The translations under genes were made by a program, and so were the position numbers. The notes beneath the pieces are model-generated. The model was not told the DNA's origin. It searched no databases and saw nothing but the letters and a program-made list of their open reading frames with translations. Positions 17,585 to 26,436 of a stretch of DNA of 34,425 nt are shown here, piece after piece. The first letter of the stretch is position 1. Every line of letters begins with the position of its first letter. Origin of the DNA: an uncultured Parabacteroides sp. GTDB lineage: Bacteria; Bacteroidota; Bacteroidia; Bacteroidales; Tannerellaceae. Where the stretch lies: positions 1-34,425 of the forward strand of contig CAKUZF010000026.1 of the NCBI GenBank assembly GCA_934718155.1. The letters are read 5' to 3'.

Positions 17585-17588
17585 CAAT

Positions 17589-17613
17589 AAAAGTGCGGTG
17601 AGGCCGCACTTTT
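17589..17613 (-). terminator. terminator of the glycoside hydrolase gene
   Basis: AAAAGTGCGG and CCGCACTTTT form a perfect 10-bp stem around a five-base loop. On the minus strand it is followed by ATTG. The stem starts inside the stop codon of the upstream gene, so there is almost no 3' untranslated region. Confidence 0.75.
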
Positions 17614-19099
17614 ATTTGATGTACTTCGATAGATAATAAAAGGTCTCTTTTGAGGGGACGCTCTCGATGTGATAGCGCGTGGAGGCACTGACTGAGAAGC
17701 TAAACGCCTGTTCTCGCAGGGTGTCGACGGGCAGATAGAGCCGTTCGCCATGCACCAAAGTGGCCAGTAGGCTTTTCGATGCCTGCGTGTCGATCGAGTC
17801 GCCCTGGGCATAATAGACCGTATAGGTCAGCTCCTCCTTTTCGTCGGCAGGCCTGTCCCATGAGAGGCAAAGTTCATTCTCGTGTCGCTCCACTCGTATC
17901 TCCTTGGGGGCGGCCGGCACTCGGTCGTTCAGCCAGGTCAACGGGGGCAGTTGGGCGGGATAGCGATAGTAGTTCGTTTGCAGCTCCTTGTAGAGTCCCT
18001 TGTCGCCATAGAGCACATTGCCGCAGCGGAAGAAGGCGCACCCCGCTCCTCCGTAATAGCGACTATAGTCTATTTGGTCGGTGATGTCGTTCAAGCTCCA
18101 GTCGGCCTCGCTCTTGTCCATGCGGTAGGCTCCGAGTCCCGGCACGATCAGTCGGCCTTGGCTCATTGATACCCAGTTGTCTACGAAGGGAAAGAAGTTC
18201 TTGTGGAGGTAGTACATCATGGGCACGATCATGTCTTGCTTGCCTGCTGCGATCCATTGCTTGGGATCTTGATAGACGCTCTCGAAGGCGGTCCATCCTG
18301 CGTTAGGCACCTGCTCAATGCGGCTATATTTGCCCAAGGGCGAGCTGCTCACCTGCACCCAGGGCTTCGCCTGCTTCACGTAGTCGTAGAGGCGATAGAC
18401 CAAACGGTTGATGTTCTCGCGTCGCCAGTCGGCCAGTTTGCTCCCTTTGCCCGCCTGTTTGTGTAGCTTGCTGTCGGGGAAGCGTTTTGCCTCCTCTGGA
18501 TAGCGAATATAGTCGAAGTGGATGCCGTCGATGTCGTAGCCCTCGACAATCTCTTTCACCAGCGAGAGGAGATAGTCGGCCGTGCCTGCCACGCCGGGGT
18601 CGAGATACCATTCGCCGTTGTGACGCTTGCAAAGCTTGGGATGCCGGCTGACGACGGAGCGTCTCCCCATCTCCTTGACGCTTTTCTCGGTGCCCAAGGG
18701 AAAGGTGACGAACCACGCGTGGCATTCCATGCCTCGCTTGTGACACTCCTCGATGGCGAAGGCCAGGGGGTCGTATCCCGGAAGCTCACCGTAGCGACCG
18801 CTGAAGGTCTTGCTGGCTGGCTCAATGGCCGAGCGGTAGATCACGTCGCCGCGTAGGCGGGTTTGCAGGAACACCGTGTTGAAGTTTGCTGCCTGCAATC
18901 GGTCGAGGATGTCGATCAAGGCCTGCTGTTGGGCGACGCGGCTTTGCTGGTTGGTGGCAGGGCGATGCGGCCAATCCAGTCCGTAGACGGTGGTCAGCCA
19001 CACCGCTCGTACCTCCTTTTTGGGGGGATCGATGGCCCAGGCGGCCACAGCGCTGAGCCATCCTATCAGGGAGAGGAGGAAGATTCGGGTATGCTTCAT
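17612..19099 (-). CDS. family-10-like glycoside hydrolase (GHL10/DUF187)
   Basis: A 495-residue secreted protein with signal peptide MKHTRIFLLSLIGWLSAVAAWA. The mature part begins KKEVRAVWLTTVYGLDWP, the hallmark start of the GHL10 TIM-barrel domain, with GYDPLAFAIEECHKRGMECHAWF and GIHFDYIRYPE further along (IDGIHFDYIRYP near residues 200-210). The barrel ends near 390 and a fibronectin-III-like beta domain follows (VERHENELCLSWDRPADEK). The family has been linked to glycan or peptidoglycan-related hydrolysis, but the substrate here is unknown. It lies seven bases after the glycerophosphodiesterase gene and is probably cotranscribed. Confidence 0.85.
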   Translation of the reverse strand: MKHTRIFLLSLIGWLSAVAAWAIDPPKKEVRAVWLTTVYGLDWPHRPATNQQSRVAQQQALIDILDRLQAANFNTVFLQTRLRGDVIYRSAIEPASKTFSGRYGELPGYDPLAFAIEECHKRGMECHAWFVTFPLGTEKSVKEMGRRSVVSRHPKLCKRHNGEWYLDPGVAGTADYLLSLVKEIVEGYDIDGIHFDYIRYPEEAKRFPDSKLHKQAGKGSKLADWRRENINRLVYRLYDYVKQAKPWVQVSSSPLGKYSRIEQVPNAGWTAFESVYQDPKQWIAAGKQDMIVPMMYYLHKNFFPFVDNWVSMSQGRLIVPGLGAYRMDKSEADWSLNDITDQIDYSRYYGGAGCAFFRCGNVLYGDKGLYKELQTNYYRYPAQLPPLTWLNDRVPAAPKEIRVERHENELCLSWDRPADEKEELTYTVYYAQGDSIDTQASKSLLATLVHGERLYLPVDTLREQAFSFSVSASTRYHIESVPSKETFYYLSKYIK

Positions 19100-19106
19100 C
19101 TTCTTT

Positions 19107-19880
19107 TTACTCGCTAACGATTTGCAGCGCCTCTTCGGGCAAGTTCGTCGTCAGGAAATCCACGCCTTTATCTCTCAGCTCACGCATGATGGCTGGGTCA
19201 TCCACGGTCCAAGCGTTGGTCTTCAGCTTCAAAGCCTTGCACTGTTCGATCCATTCGGGATGCGCTTGCAGCACCTTGAAGTGATAGTCGAGTCCGGCAA
19301 ATCCCAAGTCTTTCAACTCTTTGGGAGTTAGTTCGCCGTTCAGGTAATACACCTCTGCTTTCGGGGCCATGCGGATGATCTCCTTGCAGGCGTCGAGGTT
19401 GAAGCTGATGTAGTCTGTGCGTTTCGCCAGCTTCATTTGGTTCACCATCTCAACGCATAGGCGAGCTGCCTCTCGGTTACGCTCGGGGGTGGCATGCACT
19501 TTCAACTCGAAAATCAGGCGGATCTTTTGGTTGCCCTTTTCTTTGAATTTCAACAGATACTGTTCCAGGGTGGGTACTTTCTCGCCGTTCGCCAGCTTCA
19601 GATCTTTCAGCTCCGCATAGGTGGAGGTTTGGATGTGCTTCCCTTGGATGTCGTTGTCGTGATTGACTATCAATACGTTGTCGGCTGTCAGGTGTACGTC
19701 GAACTCTGAGCCATAGGCCTTGATCTCTGCGGCACGTTCGATGGCGCGCAAGGAGTTTTGTGCGGAACCCTCAGTCTTCCAGTATCCGCGGTGAGCGATC
19801 ACCTTCATCGGGCTTTTGGCGGATACCCAACTTGCCATAGCCAGACAGGCTAAACTGATAAAAAAAACTCTTCTGTTCAT
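19107..19880 (-). CDS. glycerophosphodiester phosphodiesterase
   Basis: A 257-residue secreted enzyme that splits glycerophosphodiesters to glycerol 3-phosphate and an alcohol. A signal peptide ends near WVSA/K (residue 21-22). The GDPD active-site set is complete: AHRG at 29-32 (His30, Arg31), Asn42, EFD at 59-61 (Glu59, Asp61) and NHD at 73-75 (His74). It is of the short, calcium-dependent bacterial type and likely periplasmic. It is followed at seven bases by the glycoside hydrolase gene. It sits 76 bases after malate dehydrogenase with a terminator in between, so it may use read-through or a weak promoter I cannot place. Confidence 0.9.
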   Translation of the reverse strand: MNRRVFFISLACLAMASWVSAKSPMKVIAHRGYWKTEGSAQNSLRAIERAAEIKAYGSEFDVHLTADNVLIVNHDNDIQGKHIQTSTYAELKDLKLANGEKVPTLEQYLLKFKEKGNQKIRLIFELKVHATPERNREAARLCVEMVNQMKLAKRTDYISFNLDACKEIIRMAPKAEVYYLNGELTPKELKDLGFAGLDYHFKVLQAHPEWIEQCKALKLKTNAWTVDDPAIMRELRDKGVDFLTTNLPEEALQIVSE

Positions 19881-19902
19881 GATCTTTTGCTATATAAAAA
19901 CA

Positions 19903-19929
19903 AGGCTTCGAAGCACAATGCCCCGAAGC
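19903..19929 (-). terminator. terminator after malate dehydrogenase
   Basis: GGCTTCG and CGAAGCC form a seven-base perfect stem around a 13-base loop, followed on the minus strand by TTGTTTTTA. It lies in the 76-base gap between malate dehydrogenase and the phosphodiesterase gene. Confidence 0.7.
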
Positions 19930-19956
19930 CTGTTTGATTTACTGTTGAGTCGAATA

Positions 19957-20955
19957 TTACAAATTCGGGTTGATCTCGCTCCACTTCTCTACAGGAGGAA
20001 CAATGTTCAATGTAACCAACTCGTCGCGCATCTTGCACAAGTGTGCGTAGCTTGCGTCGAGAGCAGCCATCTCCTCAGGCGTACCAACCGGCATCTTGTA
20101 AGTGCAGCCGTTAGTATCCAAAGTAGTGTCCATAGCCATCATGATGTGCTGGTACTTCTCGTTCTTTACGTATGTACCTGCGGGCCACTGGAATGACTCA
20201 CCACCCATCACGGCGCGAATCATCTCTACAGAGCAGTAAGCCGGGCTCTGCCATGAGCTACGTCCACGGAGCTGGATAATCTTAGCACCGCCCTGAACAA
20301 CAGCTGTGCGCAAAGCCTCCCACTCCTCCTGCGGAAGTGCCGGAGTGCCGATGATCTCGCTCAACGGCTTGCCCTGGATCTTCACCTGGCTGCCGAATAC
20401 TGCCATCTGCTCGCCGTGGCCACCGAATGTGCGGCAACCCGTGATGTCGTCGCTCTTCACGCCGAACTTCTTAGCCAACTCGCTGCGCAGACGAGTAGAG
20501 TCGAGCGCTGCCAAAGTGGTAACCTGTGAAGGCTTCAAACCTGAGTAAAGCAATGTTACCAAACCCGTCAAATCGGCCGGGTTGAAGATAACAACTACGT
20601 GCTTAACGTCCGGGCAGTACTGCTTGATGTTCTTGCCGAGCTCCTCAGCGATCTTGCAGTTGCCAGCCAACAAATCCTCACGAGTCATGCCTGCCTTACG
20701 GGGAGCACCACCTGAAGAGATGATGTACTTTGCGTCTTTGAATGCCTCAGCAACGTCGGTAGTGGCTGTGAGGTTCACGCTGTCATAACCGCAGTGGAAC
20801 ATCTCTTCCATTACACCCTCCATACCCGGAGCATATACATCATACAGACACACGTTAGGAGTCAGCTTCATTGTCAAAGCTGTCTGAACCATAGTTGAAC
20901 CGATAGCGCCACCAGCACCAACGATCACCAATTTGTCATTTGTCAAAAATTCCAT
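19957..20955 (-). CDS. mdh: malate dehydrogenase (NAD)
   Basis: Interconverts malate and oxaloacetate in central carbon metabolism; in Bacteroidales it serves the reductive branch to fumarate and succinate. The Rossmann motif GAGGAIGS is at residues 13-20. The substrate-binding Arg region GGAPRKAGMTREDLLAGN, the NPAD segment and the catalytic-His motif FGGHGEQMAVFG follow. Length 332 and the sequence style match the Bacteroidales enzyme rather than E. coli Mdh. Codon choice looks strongly biased, which suits a highly expressed gene. It is probably monocistronic, with its own promoter upstream and a terminator downstream. Confidence 0.93.
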   Translation of the reverse strand: MEFLTNDKLVIVGAGGAIGSTMVQTALTMKLTPNVCLYDVYAPGMEGVMEEMFHCGYDSVNLTATTDVAEAFKDAKYIISSGGAPRKAGMTREDLLAGNCKIAEELGKNIKQYCPDVKHVVVIFNPADLTGLVTLLYSGLKPSQVTTLAALDSTRLRSELAKKFGVKSDDITGCRTFGGHGEQMAVFGSQVKIQGKPLSEIIGTPALPQEEWEALRTAVVQGGAKIIQLRGRSSWQSPAYCSVEMIRAVMGGESFQWPAGTYVKNEKYQHIMMAMDTTLDTNGCTYKMPVGTPEEMAALDASYAHLCKMRDELVTLNIVPPVEKWSEINPNL

Positions 20956-20997
20956 ATTCGTACGTTATTTAAAAAAGTTACTTTGTCTTTTTGCGAA

Positions 20998-21028
20998 GCA
21001 AAGATAGGCAAAAAGGGGCAATTCCAAT
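20998..21028 (-). promoter_or_regulatory. mdh promoter
   Basis: On the minus strand TATCTTTGC (21006-20998) is the -7 element and ATTGG (21028-21024) fits -33, with about 18 bases between. A weak hairpin AAGGG/CCCTT (21013-21034) followed by T residues, which could end the upstream rlmI transcript, overlaps it. Confidence 0.65.
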
Positions 21029-21052
21029 ACCCTTAACTAAATATTTTTTGTC

Positions 21053-22237
21053 TTATTCCACGTAAAGCACCAATCCTTTCAAGTACTCGCCTTCTGGATG
21101 GTAGATATTCACGGGGTGATCGGCTGGCTGCGTCAGCTGATGCAGGATGCGAACGCTTCTGCCCGACTGGGCCGCTGCGCTGAATACCGCCAGACGGAAG
21201 TTCTCTTTGCTCACTACCTGCGAGCAGGAGAAGGTGAACAGGATTCCTCCGGGCTTGATCTTCTCGAAGGCGATTGCGTTGAGCTTGCGGTAGCCTTGCA
21301 GGGCGTTGCGCAACACGTCTTTGTGCTTGGCGAATGCGGGCGGATCGAGAATGATCAGGTCGTAGTTGCTTCCCATGCGCTCCAGATACTTGAAGGCGTC
21401 CTCGGCATACGCTTGATGGCGGGGGTCGTTGGGGAAGTTGAGCGACACGTTCTTGTTGGTCAGGGCGATGGCCTTGGCTGAGCTATCCACCGAGTGGACC
21501 ACTTTCGCCCCTCCACGCATGGCGTAGAAGGAGAAGCCTCCCGTGTAGCAGAACATGTTGAGCACCGAGCGATCCTTGGCATACTTCTCCAGCAGGGAGC
21601 GGTTCTCGCGCTGATCGACGAAGAAGCCGGTCTTTTGCCCCTTGATCCAGTCTACGCAGAAGAGCAGGCCGTTTTCCAAGGCGATGTCTTCCACATTGTT
21701 TCCCAGCAGGTAGCCATCCTCGCTGCCCAAGTTGGCTTTGTAGGGGAGGGTAGCCTCCGATTTATAGTAGATGTTTTGTAAAGTGTCTCCTATGACGCGC
21801 TTCAGGGCCTCTGCGATCTGATGGCGGGCGTAATGCATCCCGACGGAGTGCGCCTGCATGACGGCCGTGTGGTCGTACATGTCGATCACCAATCCCGGCA
21901 GGTTGTCGCCCTCGCCATGCACCAACCTGTAGGTGTTGTTACGCTCCGAGGCGGTCAGGCCTAAGGTTTGTCGCAAGGAGTAGGCGATGCGGATGCGGTT
22001 CTCCCAAAACGCCTGGTCGATCTCCATCGGCTTGAACGAGAGTACGCGTACGGCGATGCTGCCAATCTGATAATGACCGATGGCCAGGAAGCGGTTGTTC
22101 GCTCCATAGACCTCTACCACATCTCCCTCCTCAGGTTGCCCCTCTATCGTCTGGATGGCCCCCGAGAAGACCCACGGATGAAATCGCAGCAGCGACTCCT
22201 CTTTCTTGGGTTTCAGAAAAACTTTACAATACTTCAT
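21053..22237 (-). CDS. rlmI: 23S rRNA (cytosine-C5) methyltransferase, RlmI type
   Basis: A SAM-dependent class I rRNA large-subunit methyltransferase of 394 residues. An N-terminal PUA domain covers about residues 1-75 (FLKPKKEESLLRFHPWVFSGAI). The Rossmann methyltransferase core shows the SAM loop FCYTGGFSFYA, the motif DPPAFAKHKD and the likely catalytic Cys in FTFSCSQ. In E. coli RlmI methylates C1962 of 23S rRNA; orthology to that exact site is inferred. The upstream exonuclease gene ends exactly one base before the start codon, so the two are cotranscribed with the DUF5063 gene. Confidence 0.88.
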   Translation of the reverse strand: MKYCKVFLKPKKEESLLRFHPWVFSGAIQTIEGQPEEGDVVEVYGANNRFLAIGHYQIGSIAVRVLSFKPMEIDQAFWENRIRIAYSLRQTLGLTASERNNTYRLVHGEGDNLPGLVIDMYDHTAVMQAHSVGMHYARHQIAEALKRVIGDTLQNIYYKSEATLPYKANLGSEDGYLLGNNVEDIALENGLLFCVDWIKGQKTGFFVDQRENRSLLEKYAKDRSVLNMFCYTGGFSFYAMRGGAKVVHSVDSSAKAIALTNKNVSLNFPNDPRHQAYAEDAFKYLERMGSNYDLIILDPPAFAKHKDVLRNALQGYRKLNAIAFEKIKPGGILFTFSCSQVVSKENFRLAVFSAAAQSGRSVRILHQLTQPADHPVNIYHPEGEYLKGLVLYVE

Positions 22238-22843
22238 TTATTCTATTTGTGATTCAAATGTTGCTTGATTGAGGTAATTATATATATGTAGGCAAGCCCA
22301 GGCGTCGAGGGCCGCATAGCGTTTCTGCGGTTCGCTCAAGACATCGGCTTCCCAGTTGGTCAGTCGCTGTCGCTTCGAGATCTTCTTGCCAAACAGGATG
22401 GCGTAGATCTTTTGCAGGCTGGCCTCTTGGATGCCAAACTGGCCGACCATCTTTTGCAGGTCTACGTAGCAGGAGGGCTTGACCTCGGCCCGTTTCTGCA
22501 AGGCATGGAAGTCGTCGTGCAACGAGAGGCCGATCTTCAAGATCTTCTCGCTTTGCAGCAGCGACAGGATCGACTGAGGCAGGCCGATGTGGTTCAGCCT
22601 GAACAGGAAGCAGGTGTCGGCCGTAGAGACTTGCAGCAGCGAGACGATGTAGCTCTTGCCTTTTTGGAAGCAGGGGCGCGTTTCGGTGTCGATGCCGAGG
22701 GCGGGGAATTGCATCAGGTAGCTCACGGCCTTCTCGGCCTCTTCGGGGGTGAGGATCGTGATGATGCGGCCTTTATACTCTTCCACCTCCATTTGGGCGA
22801 TCTCTTCTTTGGAGATTTTCTCTGCGAATATCGGTGTTGTCAT
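22238..22843 (-). CDS. 3'-5' exonuclease, RNase D-like (DEDDy)
   Basis: A 201-residue exonuclease with only the catalytic domain. The four acidic residues and Tyr of the DEDDy set are visible: IDTET at 51-55 (Asp52, Glu54), LHDD at 108-111 (Asp110 or 111) and YAALD at 176-180 (Tyr176, Asp180). It lacks the HRDC domains of true RNase D, so the substrate, RNA or DNA, is open. Its start overlaps the stop of the DUF5063 gene by four bases and its stop abuts the rlmI start, a tight three-gene operon. Confidence 0.87.
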   Translation of the reverse strand: MTTPIFAEKISKEEIAQMEVEEYKGRIITILTPEEAEKAVSYLMQFPALGIDTETRPCFQKGKSYIVSLLQVSTADTCFLFRLNHIGLPQSILSLLQSEKILKIGLSLHDDFHALQKRAEVKPSCYVDLQKMVGQFGIQEASLQKIYAILFGKKISKRQRLTNWEADVLSEPQKRYAALDAWACLHIYNYLNQATFESQIE

Positions 22844-23400
22844 GCTTGCTCTTGTTCGTCGTCGTCAATAGGTTGAATGTCTTCGTCTCCGCTGAAGCGA
22901 ACGGCATGGATCGCCTTCAGGGCGTTAAGCAGTTTGCCGCCCCAATAGTCGCGGAAGTTCTGGGTGCAAAGCACGATGGCCTCTTGCATGGCCTCCTCGT
23001 TGCCTTGTCGGAAAAGAGACACGAAATTGCCCGTGTCTTGATAGACATCCGCCAAGTTCTCCGAGATGAAAGCCGCGATGGGCGTGTCGCTATAGCGCAT
23101 ATCTTCTTGAAACGTCTCTAAGTAGGTGTCGTGCTCGCCCAATAAGGTGGCGATGCGTTGGCGAACGGATTCATACATATCCTCCGTTACGGTCAGTTCA
23201 GGAGCAGCTTCCTCCTCGTAGTCTACATTCGGCAGGAGAGCCGCCTTGAGATAGAGTAGGGGGAGCAGCTTTGTGGCGGTATCCACGAAGTCGAAGATCC
23301 CTTTCTCGCCCGCATGCTCGACGAAGGTGCAATACTCCAACGCTACAGTCACAAACTCTAGCGTGTTTCGTGCGTATATCGGATTGTTTTCCTGTGTCAT
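22840..23400 (-). CDS. DUF5063 domain protein
   Basis: A 186-residue, acidic, soluble and mostly helical protein with no signal peptide. I recognise it as the small Bacteroidales family annotated DUF5063 (FVTVALEYCTFVEHAGEKG, then LLPLLYLKAALLP, and NFRDYWGGKLLNALKAIHAV near the C-terminus). No function is established. It is the first gene of an operon with the RNase D-like exonuclease and RlmI, which hints at an RNA-related job but does not prove it. The stop codon overlaps the next start by four bases. Confidence 0.75.
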   Translation of the reverse strand: MTQENNPIYARNTLEFVTVALEYCTFVEHAGEKGIFDFVDTATKLLPLLYLKAALLPNVDYEEEAAPELTVTEDMYESVRQRIATLLGEHDTYLETFQEDMRYSDTPIAAFISENLADVYQDTGNFVSLFRQGNEEAMQEAIVLCTQNFRDYWGGKLLNALKAIHAVRFSGDEDIQPIDDDEQEQA

Positions 23401-23437
23401 GCCGCTGTTGTTTTTCTGTTTTTTGTGCTTAACGTGC

Positions 23438-23466
23438 GCAAAAGTACAAAAAACTCTTTACTTTTG
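23438..23466. promoter_or_regulatory. divergent overlapping promoter pair
   Basis: On the minus strand TACTTTTGC (23446-23438) is the -7 element for the DUF5063 operon. On the plus strand TACTTTTG (23459-23466) serves the aldo/keto reductase operon. They are only 12 bases apart and transcribe away from each other. Clear -33 boxes are not seen; each would fall within or just beyond the other's -7 element. Confidence 0.55.
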
Positions 23467-23505
23467 TCGCATATTAGTCTAACATATATTCTAAGGAGGA
23501 AAACA

Positions 23506-24891
23506 ATGCAAGAAAATCAAAGCGAGAAATCGAAGGAAATGAACCGTCGGCATTTCCTGAAAGTGTTTGGCGGTGGAGCCGTCGCTTCGTCGGCGGCTCT
23601 CTGTGGCTGCTCCTCCAAGCAAGAGCAGCAAAGCGCATCGGGCGCGGTGGGCGAGGTGCCTACCGACAAGATGACGCATCGTAAGAACCCGACAACGGGC
23701 GATGTGGTCTCTCTATTGGGGTATGGCTGCATGCGCTGGCCCTTGAAGAAGGGCGAGGATGGCAAGGATCAGATCGACCAAGAGGAGGTGAACCGCCTTG
23801 TCGACTATGCGCTGGCGCACGGCGTGAACTATTTCGACACGGCTCCCGTGTATGTGCAGGGCATGTCGGAGGCCGCAACGGGTGCCGCTTTGAGCCGTCA
23901 TCCGCGCGAATCCTATTTCTTGGCCACCAAAATGTCCAACCAGCGCAACTACACCCGCGAGAACTCTATCGCCATGTATCATCAGTCGCTTAGGAACTTG
24001 CAGACCGACTACTTAGACTATTACTTGATGCACTCCATCGGTGGCGGCAGCGGCATCGAGCTGTTCGAGGATCGCTACATCAAGAACGGCGTGCTCGACT
24101 TCATGCTGAAGGAACGTGCCGAGGGGCGTGTGCGCAACCTGGGCTGGTCGTTCCATGGCGACGTGAAGGTGTTCGACCATGTGCTCAACATGGGCATCCC
24201 TTGGGATTTCGTGCAGATCCAGCTCAACTACCTCGACTGGAAACATGCCACCTCGCGCAATGTCAATGCCGAGTATCTATACGGCGAGCTGCAAAAGCGC
24301 AACATTCCGGCCATCATCATGGAGCCGTTGCTGGGCGGCCGCCTGTCGAGGGTGCCTGATCATATCGTGGCTCGCCTGAAGCAGCAGCGTCCGGAGAATA
24401 GCGTCGCCTCTTGGGCTTTCCGTTTCGCGGGCTCCTACGAGGGCGTGCTGACGGTGTTGAGCGGCATGACCTACATGGAGCATTTGCAAGACAACATCCG
24501 CACCTTTTCGCCCCTTGACCCGGTGACGGAGGCCGAGAAGGTCTTCTTGCAGGAGACGGCCGATTTGCTGGCCAAGTATCCTACCGTGCCCTGCAACGAC
24601 TGCAAATACTGCATGCCCTGTCCGTATGCGCTCGACATTCCGGGCATTCTGCTGCATTACAACAAGTGCGTCAACGAGGGCAATGTGCCAAAGAGCACGC
24701 AAGATGCCAACTACGCCGAGGCCCGCAGGGCCTACCTGGTGGGCTACGACCGCAGTGTGCCCAAGTTGCGTCAGGCCGATCATTGCACGGGATGCAATGA
24801 GTGCAGCCCCCACTGCCCGCAGGGCATCGATATCCCGGCCGAGCTTCGCCGCATCGACCGCTTCGTGGAAGAGTTGAAAAAGAATGGTTGA
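23506..24891 (+). CDS. Tat-exported aldo/keto reductase with C-terminal 4Fe-4S domain
   Basis: A 461-residue oxidoreductase. I choose the ATG at 23506 because a perfect AAGGAGG lies at 23493-23499; the frame is open further upstream. The N-terminus has a twin-arginine motif NRRHFLKV followed by a hydrophobic stretch ending CGCSS, so it may be exported folded and perhaps lipidated. The AKR tetrad is visible in DTAPVY (Asp, Tyr), LATKM (Lys) and YLMHS (His). From about residue 363 a ferredoxin-like part has CNDCKYCMPCP, then near 427 CTGCNECSPHCPQG, enough for two 4Fe-4S clusters. The next gene encodes a membrane polyferredoxin that could supply electrons. Confidence 0.88.
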   Translation: MQENQSEKSKEMNRRHFLKVFGGGAVASSAALCGCSSKQEQQSASGAVGEVPTDKMTHRKNPTTGDVVSLLGYGCMRWPLKKGEDGKDQIDQEEVNRLVDYALAHGVNYFDTAPVYVQGMSEAATGAALSRHPRESYFLATKMSNQRNYTRENSIAMYHQSLRNLQTDYLDYYLMHSIGGGSGIELFEDRYIKNGVLDFMLKERAEGRVRNLGWSFHGDVKVFDHVLNMGIPWDFVQIQLNYLDWKHATSRNVNAEYLYGELQKRNIPAIIMEPLLGGRLSRVPDHIVARLKQQRPENSVASWAFRFAGSYEGVLTVLSGMTYMEHLQDNIRTFSPLDPVTEAEKVFLQETADLLAKYPTVPCNDCKYCMPCPYALDIPGILLHYNKCVNEGNVPKSTQDANYAEARRAYLVGYDRSVPKLRQADHCTGCNECSPHCPQGIDIPAELRRIDRFVEELKKNG

Positions 24892-24917
24892 ACCTCTAAG
24901 AAAAAAAGAATTGTAGT

Positions 24918-26426
24918 ATGTTGCGAAAGATAAGAATTGTGGTCGCCACGTTGTTCTTTGTGTCGATCACGCTGTTATTCCTCGATTTCACGGGCACGTT
25001 GCATGCTTGGTTGGGCTGGATGGCTAAGATCCAGTTCTGGCCCGCCTTGTTGGCGATGAATGTGGCCGTGGTGATAGGCTTGATTGTCTTGACCCTCCTG
25101 TTGGGCCGTGTTTATTGTTCGGTCGTCTGCCCGTTGGGCGTGATGCAGGATCTCATCTCTTGGCTGAGCGGCCTTCGCAAGCAAAAGCGGTATCGTTTTG
25201 CCTATTCCCCGGCGAAGCAGCTGTTGCGCTACGTGGTCTTGGCGCTGTTCGTCGTGGCCTGCGTGGCAGGCATCGGCTCGTTTGTCGCCTTGCTCGATCC
25301 GTATAGCGCCTTTGGCCGTATCGCCTCCAACCTGTTGGCCCCCATCTATCAGGCGGGCAATAACCTGTTGGCCCAAATGGCGGAGCGTTCAGAGAGCTAT
25401 GCCTTCTATCGGATTGACGTCTTTGTCAAGGGCTTTGCCACCTTGGCCGTGGCCGTGGTGAGCCTTGTGGCGATAGGCGTGTTGGCTTGGCGAAATGGCC
25501 GCACCTATTGCAACACGATCTGCCCCGTAGGCACCATCTTGGGCTTCTTGTCGCGCTTCGCTTTGTTAAAACCGCATATCGACGTGGAGAAGTGCAACAG
25601 CTGTGGCTTGTGCGCCCGCCAGTGTAAGGCCTCTTGCATCGACCCGAAGAGCCACACGATCGACTATAGCCGTTGCGTCAGCTGCATGGATTGCGTAGAC
25701 AATTGTCGTAAGGGGGCTATCTCGTATGGCAAGGTGGCCACGGCAAGAAAGCAGGAAACGCCGGATGCGCCTGCCGACCCCTCGCGCCGGCGTGCCATGG
25801 GCGCTACGGCCGTAGTCGCTCTTGCGTCGGTTGCCGCTAAAGCGCAGGAGAAAAAAGACCTTGTGGATATGAAGAAGGATGGAGGCTTTGCTCCCATTAA
25901 GGAGCGGGTAGAGCCCGACCGCCTCTCGCCGTTGACCCCTCCGGGCTCGTTGAGCCTTCGCAATCTGACGCAGCACTGCACGGGTTGCCAATTGTGTGTG
26001 TCGGTGTGCGAGAACCACGTGTTGCGCCCATCGGGCAATTTGCTCACGTTGATGCAGCCCACCATGTCCTACGAGCGTGGCTATTGCCGTCCGGAGTGTA
26101 CGAAGTGCTCTGAGGTTTGCCCTGCGGGGGCCATCAAGCCGATCAGCAAGGCGGAGAAATCGGCCATCCAGATTGGCCATGCGGTGTGGCTGAAAGACCT
26201 CTGTATCGTGAATGCCGAGGGAAAGAGCTGCGGCAATTGCGAACGCCATTGTCCGACCAACTCCATCCAGATGGTGCCGAAGGATCCCAACGACCCTCAG
26301 TCGCTGAAGATCCCGGTTGTCAACATCGAGACCTGTATAGGTTGTGGAGCCTGCGAGCATCTTTGCCCCGCCCGTCCGCATAGCGCCATCTATGTGCAGG
26401 GTCACGAAGTGCATCGAACCATCTAA
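24918..26426 (+). CDS. membrane-bound polyferredoxin (NapH/NosR-like 4Fe-4S protein)
   Basis: A 502-residue inner-membrane electron-transfer protein. Hydrophobic helices lie near residues 5-25, 40-62, 90-115 and 170-195, with paired Cys motifs CSVVCPLG and CNTICPVG after helices as in NapH/NosR/CcoG-type proteins. The soluble part carries several 4Fe-4S motifs: CNSCGLCARQCKASC, CVSCMDCVDNC, CTGCQLCVSVC, CTKCSEVCPAG, CGNCERHCPTN and CIGCGACEHLCPARP. Between them is a twin-Arg-like hydrophobic stretch (RRRAMGATAVVALASV), as if a second exported ferredoxin was fused on. It starts 26 bases after the Tat aldo/keto reductase, and the pair probably moves quinol electrons to a periplasmic reductase. 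Substrate unknown. Confidence 0.87.
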   Translation: MLRKIRIVVATLFFVSITLLFLDFTGTLHAWLGWMAKIQFWPALLAMNVAVVIGLIVLTLLLGRVYCSVVCPLGVMQDLISWLSGLRKQKRYRFAYSPAKQLLRYVVLALFVVACVAGIGSFVALLDPYSAFGRIASNLLAPIYQAGNNLLAQMAERSESYAFYRIDVFVKGFATLAVAVVSLVAIGVLAWRNGRTYCNTICPVGTILGFLSRFALLKPHIDVEKCNSCGLCARQCKASCIDPKSHTIDYSRCVSCMDCVDNCRKGAISYGKVATARKQETPDAPADPSRRRAMGATAVVALASVAAKAQEKKDLVDMKKDGGFAPIKERVEPDRLSPLTPPGSLSLRNLTQHCTGCQLCVSVCENHVLRPSGNLLTLMQPTMSYERGYCRPECTKCSEVCPAGAIKPISKAEKSAIQIGHAVWLKDLCIVNAEGKSCGNCERHCPTNSIQMVPKDPNDPQSLKIPVVNIETCIGCGACEHLCPARPHSAIYVQGHEVHRTI

Positions 26427-26436
26427 TTTTTGGCCC

